Assembly (NCBI GenBank): GCA_026214975.1
Contig: CM047815.1
Location: 80,682,800-80,746,799 of the forward strand
DNA length: 64,000 nucleotides
Origin: Gentiana macrophylla
Taxonomy: Eukaryota; Streptophyta; Magnoliopsida; Gentianales; Gentianaceae
Reading direction: 5' to 3'
This document shows positions 36,531 to 47,783 of this stretch, one piece after another. The notes beneath the pieces were generated by a model that was given only the letters and a program-made list of their open reading frames with translations, had not been told where the DNA came from and ran no database searches. The position numbers and the translations under genes were made by a program. How positions within the stretch are numbered: position 1 is the stretch's first letter; every line of letters begins with the position of its first letter.

Positions 36531-37100
36531 AAAGAAAGTCATTTAGGTGTCTTTGTCAAAAGAATTCTTAAGTATCTAAAAGAGACATTGGGAGTAGGAA
36601 TATGGTATTCCAAGGAAGGAAGCTTCAAGGTAATATCCTACTCAGATTCGATTATCTTTGGATGCAAGATTGATAGAAAAAGCACCTCAGAACTCCACAA
36701 TCGCTTAATGGGAAATAGACTGGTCTCCTGGTTTAGCAAGAAACAGAATTCTATTTCAACTTCCACTTTGAAAATTGAATACATTGTCTTTGGAAGTTCT
36801 TTGTACAAGTACTATGGCTAAGACAACAATTAAGGGATTATGGAATTGAAGAAAGGGAAATTCCAATCTTGTGTGACAACACAAGTGCAATTGCAATCAC
36901 AAGAAAATCCTGTTTTGCATTCAAGAACCAAGCACATTGATGTGAGACATCATTTTATAAGAGATCATGTTGAAAAGAAAGATGTGGTGGTTCTATACAT
37001 TCCTATGAAGATCAACTTGCTGATATTTTCACTAAGCCACTTGATAGTGAAAGATTTGCCAAATTAAGGACTGAACTTGGAATTATAAAGATTGACTGAT
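36531..37100 (+). pseudogene. Copia B RNase H
   Basis: RNase H pieces: KRILKYLKETLGVGIWYS (about 36560), GCKIDRKSTSE (about 36660), GNRLVSWFSKKQNS (about 36710), and RTKHIDVRHHFIRDHVEKKDVV (about 36925). The end resembles IFTKPLD-type sequence near 37030 with frame changes. Copia A has the same domain at 10170-10337 and 26487-26864, so the two copies help place the breaks. Confidence 0.8.
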
Positions 37101-37123
37101 ATTCAGCAGTGTACTGGAATTCA

Positions 37124-37293
37124 CCAAGGGGATTAGTCTTTGCTATGTTGGGTGAGCTCACTTAGCAGATTAGTCATTGGTATCAACAATTCCATGTACT
37201 TATGTTTGAACAATTGAGCAAATGAGGTTGCCAAGGGGATTGGTCTTTGTCATGTTGGGTGAGCTCACTTGACAGATCAGTCATTGGTGTTAA
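37124..37293 (+). repeat. Two tandem purine-tract blocks downstream of Copia B pol
   Basis: CCAAGGGGATT followed by about 50 bp including ATGTTGGGTGAGCTCACTT occurs at 37124-37187 and again at 37231-37293, with a period of 107 bp. Repeated polypurine-tract-like blocks after RNase H are a known peculiarity of Sirevirus-type elements, as I recall. Confidence 0.7.
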
Positions 37294-37751
37294 ACTTCAT
37301 CTTGTATTATCAATTGAACAAAACAAGGAGAAAACAAGGATCAAGTGAGTCACTTTGTCGCAGGTTCATTGAAGCACATTATCGCTAGATCACCGAGCCC
37401 ACCTCTTGAGGATACCTTGTCAAGGGAACTTTACTCACCAAAGTTATTAAAGTCAAAAAGCGCTTTGGCGGGATATTTATTTTATCCATTATTACCACAA
37501 TTAAACTATCCAACGGTTACAAACGCGTTATGGAGGAGTAATGGACCACGTGTCAAGACAAAGATTTAATCAGATTTAATCGTGGTTACCTCAATGTACG
37601 TCTTTGTGATGGGCTTCAACTACCCACCGCCTATATAATCGGTCATTACTTAGCAGATTCACCACTTGCAATTTCTGCTTTATCTCTGCAAAATCTACTT
37701 CGTGTGAACACAGATTTGAGAGCAACTCTTCTTCATCTTTTTCTTATTTCA

Positions 37752-40700
37752 ATGGCGGAAAGAGTTGAAGTTCAAATCGAATCAAGCCAAAGTGTAAGAG
37801 GCTATGTTGTTGATGCAAATCAAACAGAACTGGCCATCAATATAGGTCGAAGAATAAGAAGGTTTGCGGGGATCGAGAATATACTCAACATCGATTAGAT
37901 ACGATATCATACACCAATGTTATTGATTTCTGGAAGAATATGATTATAGAAGAAGGAACTGAAGCTTTCAAAACCACTGTGAATGGTGAGGAGCTTGTAA
38001 TCTCCTCCAGTCTGCTGAGACAAGTGTTTGGTTTTGAAGAAGTTGTTGATGGTTCAGTCAATCCTGAAGCTATGGGATTGGACAAGATGGCTTTTGTAGA
38101 TCGAGATCAAGATGTAAGCAACTATTAAATCGATGCATTGCATCAACCGCAAAAACATTGGTATTGAATATAGTCTGCTTTGAGCAAGCTCATTGCAAAG
38201 AACATACTTGGGCTAGTGGCGAGATATGGATACTCTATCGGGACCCAAGATAGAGGCGATGATTATCATCTGCGCAGGAGCATGAAGTTTGATCAATGGA
38301 TACTTTATTCACTATATGAAGAAAGTTGCGAAGGAGGACAAACTAGGAAAAGGAAATCAAAGGCCTTACCCTTAGGTTTGATGATTCGCACCTCTGCTTT
38401 GATCACTTGGAGGTTCCCGACATTGAACCAGCTTGATATAAATCACCCCGTATACAAAAGGAGATTGATTATGCAATTCCTGGACTTGATGATGATGAAG
38501 AGATTGCTTTGGAGAGGCTCTTGCGATGATAATGATGATGGAGATGATGGTGATATCGGTGGTGAGCAGGTTCAACAAACTAAGAAGATATCTATCAAAC
38601 CTGCTGCACCAAAGAAAACTACTGGAAAGAGAAAGAGTGCTGATGTTAGGAAGACTTCAGAAGTCTTGAAATCAAAGAGAAACAAAGACAGATCGATGAG
38701 TCTGCGAGGTCAAGTGGAGGTTACTTGACCTGCTGCTGTGGGTTCAAGAAAAAATCTGTTGGTGAAATTTTTAGAGAACAAATGTAAGGAAGCTAGCGAG
38801 AAAAAGAAAATTGACTAGAAAAGATGATGATGATGAACCCTATCCAAGAGGATGAAGGAGGTTTCCAAAAAGAAGAAATATGGCAAAGGAAAGAGTTGAA
38901 AAACACGAAGCTCAAAGAGTCCAGGAGGAAGCACCAAGAGAAGAGGAAGAAGAGGTCACAGTTTGAGCCCTAACTATCATTCCACCAGCTTGTTATCGTG
39001 ATTCATCAAATGAAGAAGTTATCAAGTCTATCGATCTTTGAGCAGGTTGTTTTTGAGCAATCTGTAGAGGTGTACAGCAGCTCATCGACCCGAGCTCTTT
39101 GTAGTATCCATCAAGAACCACAACAAACCACCGAACTCGAACTCGCTTTGGGTGGTTAAAGAGGTGATTGAAGACTTGGTTGAAGACCCCGCAAATTTGG
39201 CAATAGTTCGGGGGAAGAGCGATCTGCTTGCTAACCTGTTTGATGAGCATGTAAGACAGGGGAACCAAGTGTGATACAGATGGAAGTAGTAGGTACAAAT
39301 GTACAATCACAAAGAACTCTTGACTTTCAAACATCTGTAGAAGATACCATGAATCTGCTTGTTGGAACCTTTGAGGTCAACAAGCTCACTGGAGCTGCTC
39401 CTGTGAGATCTTTTATGCCATTTGAAAGGCATGTGAAGAAGAGCAAGAAAAGCGAAGGGTATGTGGACCCCAAACTTCAAAAATTGTTGATTACTTCCAT
39501 GGAAGTTTGGGTTCTACAAAAGACAAAACCAAATTGCTCAACCAATGATGATTTTGAAGAATGGGTTTTTGACAAGTTGGGAGTGGAAAATTTGGTGGAT
39601 CTGATTGATACAACCTTGCCGCAATCAAGACCGATGGATCTGCTTGATGAGCAAATGAAGGAGGAGGGTATCCAATTTAGATATCCAAGAGATGGTCCCG
39701 ATGATTCTTCTTCATCATCGAGATAGTAGGAGATTTTCCTCTCGGACCAGAGAATCAAGTGGGGCTGCACTAACACATGTACCATCTCGCATAACATCCA
39801 CTCGATCTTTGGAAGATCTCACGAGGGCCAAAGAGATCGAGAAATGGATGAGGATCTACAAGATCTCACCATGGATGATCTAAAGCACTAATCAATGAGG
39901 GAATTACATTGAGTCTTGGTAGGTGATCGATGAACCAAGCACATTTCATGTTGTAGAGCCTCTTGCACAACCTGAAGATGTACTGAATCTTGATTTGGAT
40001 GTGGAAAAGACCATCGACTTCATGAACCAAGTGCTAGTTCGAGGAATCCATTGAATATCAAAGTGGATTTGACTTTGAAGGATTCTCACCAAAATCGCCA
40101 TGATTCTCACCAAGATTGGTCATGCAGAAGGTTTTCAAGTGGATAATGAAGCCATATTTAATCCACAGGAAATTGAAGAGGAGGTACAGGTTTCTGAGGT
40201 ACAAACAGCACCTGGACAAAGGTTGGAACAGGAGGTGCAGTTCTTTGAGTCTCAAACAAACCTGGACAAAGGTTGGAACGATTTGGGTTTGGAGAAACCC
40301 CGCTTGTTGATGAGGCTGCTTTGAAGTGGAGCTGCTGAGCCAAGGCCATCAGTAGGGAAGGATAGTCGGCGGAGACTACATTGTAATGAGGATGAGCAAA
40401 TTTCTTTGGACTATAACTACAGTGATGAAGAATTTCAAATTTTTGGAGAAGAAGAAGTTGTTGAAGAACCTGCACAAGATCCTATCCTTGAAGATGTTCT
40501 TGGTGCAATGGTTGAGGAAGGACCTCTCCTCTGGGGAGAGATTTGAGTGAGCCATGGTCATCGCAGACAACAGGCACAATATAGAGTTGAGGAGCTCACC
40601 GATGGATCTACCGACAAATAGAATGGCCATGGAGTGCCAATTGAAGTTGTCAATGAGTTAAGAATCGTAAGAAATGACATGCAACAGCTTAAGAACTCAA

Positions 40701-41469
40701 TTGACAGCAAGAATGTAGATTTGAAGAACTCGATGAAGATGGTAAATGAAAATAGATACCATCGACATGATTGCTTCAAACTTTGCATCTACTCAAAATG
40801 CAATGAATATTTGATACTAGATGTCACCGGTATCAAAGTTGGAAATAAAGCCAAAGACAAGTTTCTAAAAGATCAACTTGTCTCTATACATGAGAAACTT
40901 GACAAGCTTGCTGAAGCTCCCAAACTTGCTGAGCCTATTGTTTGCACAACAACTCTCTTGTGCTCGATCCCAAATTTATCTTGAAAGGATCAACAGACCG
41001 GAAGAGACCCTCGCAATCAAGGATTACTTCACTTGATACTAGAACCGAACAATGGCAGTCAATTACACAGAGTGATAGTATCACAGAAGCTATTCATGGC
41101 CTCATCTCACGCTTTGTTGATGATGTCACTAAGGGGGAAGAGGGCCAATCACCAAAGACAAAGGAGGTCGCTAGACTCTTTGGGAGCAAATACCAGAGGC
41201 GTAAGGAGTAGCAGAGGTGAAAAGGTGCTTGCCAATTACAAAAGCAAAAGATTCACCGAATGAATTTAAGGAGTCAGATATGAAGTTTGGCTTCAGGTGA
41301 ATCGAGATCAATCTTGTCCTACCAAGCATGGAATTGGTGGAAACAAGTCAATTCTTATATTGACTTTACACTTATTGAGAATGAATGGATGGTTGAAATG
41401 ATAGAAGAGATCAGAGCCTATCAAGAGCAAGCTGAGAAGGCTAGACAAGAAAGAGAGAAGAGACAATAG
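37752..41469 (+). pseudogene. Copia B accessory ORF after pol
   Basis: An ATG at 37752 opens MAERVEVQIESSQSVRGYVV. Broken frames continue (37940-38128, 38180-38728, 39271-39726, 40634-40984, 41287-41469) up to a stop at 41467-41469. The region is acidic or basic by turns, with Glu- and Lys-rich and coiled-coil-like parts near the end. It occupies the position of the extra ORF of Sirevirus-like elements but shows no obvious similarity to the Copia A ORF at 27355. No membrane segment is evident. The function is unknown. Confidence 0.5.
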
Positions 41470-41606
41470 ATCAGCTACTTTTCACTATTTATCTTTGCTG
41501 TATCTAGTTGTAATAACTGTGAACAAATATTTATAATGAGAATTGACTGAATTTGTTCTGTTTGTGTTTTTATCTTTTTGCTTTGCTGATTAGGTGAGGG
41601 TAGTGG

Positions 41607-41659
41607 CATCATCACCAAAAAAGGGGAAATTGTTGGACTTATTTCTCGCTTTGATGATG
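41607..41659 (+). promoter_or_regulatory. Copia B polypurine tract and LTR-junction hairpin
   Basis: AAAAAAGGGGAAAT (41617-41630) immediately precedes the 3' LTR and is the polypurine tract that primes plus-strand synthesis. It sits in the loop of an 8-bp perfect inverted repeat, CATCATCA (41607-41614) and TGATGATG (41652-41659). Copia A has the same arrangement. Confidence 0.75.
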
Positions 41660-43345
41660 AGTGCCATACTAGTCGTTATAGTGCAAAGGCAAAAGATGTC
41701 TAGATAAAATGTATAGGTTTATTAGAGTTTGATTCATAAATAGGTTTGATCAAACAAGCATCGTAAAAAGGTCATTGATCGCTTTTCAAAGAGACCGGTC
41801 TAGGTCGATGGGTAGTAGATAGTCGAGATCGGTCTCGCAACTCTTTGAAGACCAAGACCAAGGCCGAGGGTTCAAACTCAGTAAATGAAGGCTAAGGGAT
41901 TAAACTTAGTATTTAATGTCAAGGATATGGAATCAGAATTTAGGCAAGTCTGTGATGACCTAAACTGATTACATACACCTTGTGTAGAAGGTCTAAGTTC
42001 CACAAGTTGGATGATGTTTGGAACTTAGTTATACTTTAAATGATGTAATCTAACTTCACAAACAAAAGTTGGATATAAGGATTCAGTTGCATTATATTTT
42101 ACAGACAAAAATATGATGTTCAGCAGACTGATTGGTTTTACAGCAGACTGATGAACCTGCTGATATATATACCTCGATTAATTCAAGATTATTGGGAAGT
42201 TACATGGATAAGAACAGCCAACTACCTCTGACTTATCAAGCAAATCAAAGGCTGAGATTAAAAAGACGTTGGGATGATCCATATTTTTATCCATTGGATA
42301 CAAGTCAAAGGGGTGGACAGACTGCACTGTCAAAAAGTAATCCTGACAGTGTCAGTCCTATGAATAGTGACAGAATGCAGTGAGGATGGGACAAATACAA
42401 GGAACGGTCACATTTGAATTTCAAATTCAAATCACATGCATTCCTACCTATAAATAGAGGACTTTCAACTCAAGAAGAAGATGATGAATTTTGGAATAAA
42501 CTTCAAGTGATAACATTGAGCTGAAAAACACCCTGCTGAACTTACTGAGCTTAAGGTCACTTGATCTAGTTATTTTCTTCAAGTGCATTCTCAGTGTTCA
42601 AGCCGCATCAAGCATACACACTTGAAGATTGCAAGTCATTGATTATATCATCCTAATCAAGTCGCTTTGAATCAATCATTTACTTGATTCATTCTTTATT
42701 TTATAAAGAACTCCGTTGAAGACAAAGTGAAGCATCTGTTAGGTGTGAAAGACTCGTTGGTTTGTGGTGGAGCCGGTGAAGAGGCAATTCTACCCTTCAA
42801 GGACCAAAGTGGAAGACTCAGGAGCAACAATCCTACTGTTCTTAGTTTTCGAGCTTGTGAAGCCATAGTTATTGGTGAAGGACAAGCAACCTAGGATTCT
42901 TTGTAACAGATAACTCAAAGATTACTAGTGAATTTCCTCCAACATCACAGGAGAAGAGAGGGACGTGCAGAGATTACATCACCTGGAACCACTATAAAAA
43001 TCTCTCTACTTACTTATCGAATTTACTTTACGCACTTAGTCATTATTCATATCAACTCTTTGAATCTAGCAAATCAAATCACACACATACACTAATGAGT
43101 ATCTAATACTTAGTAACATATTTAACAACAAGTAACAAGGCTTAATTTTGATATTATTCCGCTGCACAAATTCAGCAAATCAATCACAAGAGAACTCATC
43201 GCTTATCAAAGAGGCTTATCGAGGTCTCAAAGATCATCAAGTATCAAGCAGTGCTTTGAGTTGCAAATTGTTAACTCCAAAGTTTTAAGTGTTAAGTTTA
43301 TTCACCCCCTCTAAACTTAACTAAAGCCTTTTCAAGGGACCAACA
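41631..43345 (+). repeat. Copia B 3' LTR
   Basis: A 1715-bp partner of 29822-31525 ending GGGACCAACA. TATAAATA lies at 42449-42456. Confidence 0.9.
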
Positions 43346-43350
43346 GATAG

Positions 43351-43565
43351 AACATGGTTTTCTACTTCATGATAAAGAGAAGAAATTTATCAAAGTTACA
43401 CAAAGAAATGCTTAGATTTTATTTCAGTTTATCTACTGTGTAACTATTCCAATTTTTGCTAATCTTAATGAAATCCAGTTTCCAGTTTTACATTGTTTTT
43501 AATTGTTATTTATCTTTAAGCTTTTCTTTTAAGGAGGGTTTTGGCATCATCAAAAAAATGGAAAT
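43351..43565 (+). pseudogene. Copia A accessory ORF end and polypurine tract
   Basis: The frame interrupted at 29821 continues at 43351 and ends at a TAG near 43410. Non-coding sequence follows to the polypurine tract AAAAAAATGGAAAT (43552-43565). The inverted repeat CATCATCA (43545-43552) and TGATGATG (43588-43595) surrounds the tract and the LTR start. Confidence 0.6.
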
Positions 43566-45372
43566 TGTTGGGAATAAAATTTAGTTTTGATGATGATTCA
43601 TCGTATTCAAGAACATGTTTGTTAACACCCCATTGATGAAGTGCTGAAACTAACCGTTATAGCGAAAAGCTAAAAGATGTCTAGAACTGAATGTATAAGT
43701 TTTACTAGAGTCTGATAATTATATAGGTTATATCAGACAAGCACTGTAATAGATAGAAGTGTCGAAGAACAGAAACTGAAAATCATCTAAGAAACTGGAA
43801 ATCACTTAGACAAATGGAACTGAATATGTGACTGGAGATATACACCAAGAACTGAAGTTCACTGAGAAACTGAAGAAGGTAAGTTCACTGAGGGACACAG
43901 ACTCGGTTGGCTTATCTATAACTGAACGCTGAGGGAATAGACTTAGTATTTGATGAACTGAAGGACACAGTCAGTTAAGGAAGATTGAAGAACTGAGGGT
44001 TCAAACTCAGTTATGAAGATTTTTAAGCCGAGACTGTAAGGTTAGAATTCAGGTAAGTCTATGATGGGCTGAACTGACTTTATGGATCTTGAAAGAAGAC
44101 CTAAGTATCATAAGGACAAGGATATCTTAGAAGATCTTTATAAGGAATTGTGTAATCTGATTCAATTACATAAAATCAGAAAAATAGAGTACTGAAGTTT
44201 TTGAAGAAGAGTAAAAACTCAGTTAATGATCTAAGTCAGTTAAGCAAACTGAAAACTGACATACTCAGTATAAAATTGATGAGGAAACTCAGTTTTACAA
44301 GTCAGTCATCCAACAAACTGAAAGTACATTCGAACGTTGTAAAGGAAGCAACTCTATTGGATGAAAAACTTACAAGTCAGAACGGTCACAAAATATAGCC
44401 GTTACAAGATAGATGTTGATTCAATTCGAATTCAAACAAAATGAACGTTGGACCTCACACTATAAATAGATGACTTTGCACCAAGGATCAAACACCAAGA
44501 ATTAACAAGATTACAAGAATTCTTGTGCAAGGGTCTCGTTCATTCGAATTATTATTTGCGCTCAACAAGATCTTATCTAGTATTCTTCAAGTGTTCAAGC
44601 TACATCAATCTTATCCAGATTTCTACACTTTGAAGAACCACAAGCAAGAATCAATTCATTGATTCTCAGCCCAACTTTGATCTTAATCAAAGGCTTAGAC
44701 TGTGAAGCAATCCGTTCAAGGCGTTGCCGAGAAACATTGTGTCATTTGCGATCGGGTAGACTGTGTTTGTGGTGGTAGCCGGTGAAGAGGCAATACAACC
44801 CTCTAAGGACCATTGGTTCAAGCAAATTGAAGAGCGACCATTCAACTTTGTTCTTTAGTTGTTTAGATAGTGACACTACGGATTAGTCAAGGACTATCAT
44901 ATAGGACTTTTTGTAATCAAGTGCCTCAAGGAGTTCTAGTGGAATTTTCCTCCTACATCATAGGGGAAGAGTGGGCTGACAGATTACACCACCGGGAACC
45001 ACAAATTTCTTGCTCTACTTACTTTACGCATTTACATTCTGTTATTTACTTTATTGCACACTGAAATTAATTGTTATAAGCATACACAGTCCACAAACTG
45101 ACATTCACCAGAATTCAGTTTTGCATACATCATTTTCTTATAGAATAACAAGATCCAGATAAAGGCTAAAACCTATATCCGCTGCCGGTTAACTCAGTTT
45201 TGTATAAGTCAGTTTGACTTAAACTCAGCTCTGTTAGCTCAACTCCACACATTTTAAAACTGAACCTTAATTGTTAATCAATCTGTACAAGACTCATTTT
45301 CCAGTTAGGTTTTTGGTGACAAGTTTATTCACCCCCCTCTAAACTTGTGTTAGCCTTTCTAAGGGACCAACA
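43566..45372 (+). repeat. Copia A 3' LTR
   Basis: A 1807-bp partner of 2170-3964, ending GGGACCAACA, with TATAAATA at 44461-44468. The next bases, CATAC, are the right TSD copy. The following ACATCATGATATG is identical to the empty locus near 59990. Confidence 0.9.
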
Positions 45373-45561
45373 CATACACATCATGATATGCAATGTTGTG
45401 AAGGTGACTAGATCTCTACATCTTAATCTGAATCAGGCAAAGGGTTGTGGTGTGGAAGGTCAGTTGAGTGATGGTCAACTGAGTTGAGTGTTCAAGTCTG
45501 GAAAATCAACTGAGGGGTGGTTAGCTGAGTCCTTGTTCAACTGAGTTTAAGTTCACCTAAG

Positions 45562-47070
45562 TGAATTTTATCTAAGCAAAACAACAAGTAATAAATTATA
45601 AATCCGGTATACCCCAAGTGCAGGGATCGTAGTATAGCAACTAATACCGGTTCTATCTCACAGGGAATCGAGGTTGGTCTAGTTCTTAATATTTCTAAAG
45701 GTTGTCACGAAAAATAACTAAAAACGAAAAACGAAGAAACAATAAACTGGACAGAGGGTTGTCAATCCAAAGCCAGGAAAGATAGTTGCGAAACCTAAAT
45801 CTAAACTATAAACTAGAAAGAAAACAATAAACAACTATAAAGTTGTGACGATGATCATGGTGATTAAACAACGAACAAGCAATGATCCACCGTTCCCGGA
45901 ACCCTCAATTTCCTCTCTAAGGTTATCTTGTGATGATTTAACTCAAATCTTGATTCACCTATCAAAAGTATGAATTTCTATTCTCTTAGATAATTCGTCT
46001 ATTAATCTCGTCATCTCTCGATCCTTAAAGATTAACGCTTTCATAACAAAGGTGTAAGATTTATTCAATCTAGCAACCTAGATTTCCAGCCTAACAACTC
46101 TCGTTATTTTTAGGTTAAAGATCCAATCTTTCCTATGGTGATCTAGGTTTACGCCGACTCTCGTTACATAGTAAACATCAACAGCAATACATCTCTCGAT
46201 TTAAATTGCATAACAATAATAAGCATATAGAAAAGATACGACTTTAATTAAAATCACAAAATAAACCTAAGATTGATAATAAAGAACCTGCTGAAACGGT
46301 TTCACAGAACTTGAACAAACTGCTCAGCCTCCGATCAACATCTTTACAATCCAGAAAGAAAGCGAAACAAAATAAAAACCTAATCTAACCCTCGGTCGAC
46401 CGAGCAGGGACACTCGGTCGACTGAGCCTGCCTCTAGCTCGAATTAGGGTTTTCTCAATGTATGGTGTGTAATTATGGTATCTTTAGGGTTTAAGCAATG
46501 CACATATATATAGAAAAATAAGTCGGTTCTGCTAAGTCGGCCACTGGACGCTTGTTCACTATGCTGGACGCCCATCCTAGCTGCTTGAAATTTTTGAGTC
46601 GGGCCGAGCTGAATCAGACGCCCGTCCCATGTATTATCAGACGCTCGTTCAGCAATTATCTCAAAACTCTGAATCAAGTTACTTCTCCTGGACGCTCGTC
46701 CATACCTTCAGACGCCCGTCCAGCCGGACGGAGCAGCAGACGCAAGTTCAGCTCATCATATCTTCATTCTACCTTTGACCTGCATCTCCTTCCTTCCATT
46801 TAATCTTCAATCAAACATCTTTTCAGCTCATTCCTTGCCATGCAAATTGTACCTACAAGATAATAGAAACGTGCAAAATGTAGAAACATATATATTGATA
46901 GAAAATCGCTAATAAAATCACGTAATTAACTTGATTTTGCACTTAAACCACTTCAAACCTCATTTGCTCAATAAATCCAATAAATACCTACTTTCTATGC
47001 AAATCATCAGATTATAGAGGAAATTATTACAAAATATAACATTATAAACCATAGAAAATCACCCTAAACA
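45562..47070. mobile_element. Athila-related solo LTR
   Basis: The block starts TGAATTTTATC and ends CCCTAAACA, about 1.5 kb. It shares with the Athila LTR (24155) a conserved opening: TTATAAATCCGG, GGATCGTAGTATAG and ATACCGG. It also shares a late region with GGACG-SS-CGTCC motifs (46546-46735). It is a different family: it has a perfect palindrome CTCGGTCGACCGAG (46391-46404) and a near copy at 46413. No internal region is present. R copy 2 has about 40 bp of other sequence at this place (60162-60200) and no 5-bp TSD is visible, so the insertion was accompanied by a deletion or later rearranged. Confidence 0.72.
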
Positions 47071-47783
47071 CACTGCATCTGGTCTAGTTACGTCTGATGA
47101 CTCTGAGGTGAGGTCACGTATGGGGTATTTTCGGGAATCCCGACATGAGTCTTTATGGCGGCTAGGGTTAGGTTTCAAAAAATATAAATACCGGCGTTAA
47201 TTTTAACTTAAAGTGTGTGTGAGTATCATCTTGTAATTCTGCATAATAAAAGTTTTAATTTTCTCATTCATGGAGTAGTCGGCACAACGTCGGAAACCAT
47301 ATTAAATCTCTCGTGTTTTCCTTGTTTCTATCTTGTTTATTGCATTCACATTATTTGATCTGTTATTTTATGTCTTCGATTGCAATCCGTAACAAAAACC
47401 GGTATCAGAGCGAGGTTTCCTGGAAATCGCAATCGAGCAGATTTGATCGTCACCAAGGTCCTCACCGGCACTAGGTTCTAGAATCAAAGTCTATTCTCCG
47501 GCAAGAGAAATATCTACAATTAACGTGAAAATCGACAACTTTACAGAGAGAAACTGTTTCAGTCTTTGGCAAATTAATATGCGGGCCTTGTTAAAGGAAC
47601 AAGGGTTGTGGACTCCTTTAACCAAGAAAAGAGATGGCATTTTCATTGAGATGACCAGTCTGGTGGAAAAAACACATTCAACCATCATGTTGTGCCAATC
47701 AGATGATGTTATCACAAAGTTGTGAAGGAAAATACTGCAGCCGGGCTTTGATCGAAGTTTGAAAACTTGTTTATGACTATGTT
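47071..47783 (+). pseudogene. Copia C (R copy 1): LTR end, PBS and gag start
   Basis: An LTR end ...CCGTAACA at 47394 is followed by a PBS-like GGTATCAGAGCGAGG (47401). TATAAATA lies near 47190 in the LTR. Gag begins as VKIDNFTERNCFSLWQINMRALLKEQ (about 47526-47590, in two halves IDNFTERNCFSLW and MRALLKEQGLWTP), the UBN2-type Copia gag. No upstream in-frame ATG is seen. Gag breaks off at 47783, where Copia E is inserted, and resumes at 51805. The LTR start is unresolved. Confidence 0.72.

Larger units (their letters stand above)
29822..43345 (+). mobile_element. Copia B, Sirevirus-like LTR retrotransposon nested in Copia A
   Basis: A 13.5-kb element has LTRs starting TGTTGGACTT and ending in GAACA or CCAACA. 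It is flanked by perfect GATAG repeats (29817-29821 and 43346-43350). It is related to Copia A but a distinct family: PBS, LTR ends and pol are alike, while most of the LTR and the accessory ORF differ. Gag-pol is heavily broken. A solo LTR of the same family lies at 61368-63083. Confidence 0.92.
2170..45372 (+). mobile_element. Copia A, Sirevirus-like LTR retrotransposon, host of three nested insertions
   Basis: The element begins TGTTGGGAAT and ends GGGACCAACA. It is flanked by CTTAC (2165-2169) and CATAC (45373-45377), a 5-bp target duplication with one change. The matching locus in R copy 2 reads CTCTTAC-ACATCATG without insertion (near 59982-59997), confirming both ends. Subtracting the nested solo LTR (4224-5930), the Gypsy/Athila complex (10338-26486), Copia B (29822-43345) and their TSDs leaves about 11.8 kb. 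That is long for Copia and fits a Sirevirus-like layout with long LTRs and an extra ORF after pol. The order gag, protease, integrase, RT, RNase H is Copia. The coding regions are broken. Confidence 0.9.

Noticed and set aside
37885..38085. Minus-strand ORFs through the Copia B accessory region
   Set aside because: Shadows of the plus-strand frames without motifs.
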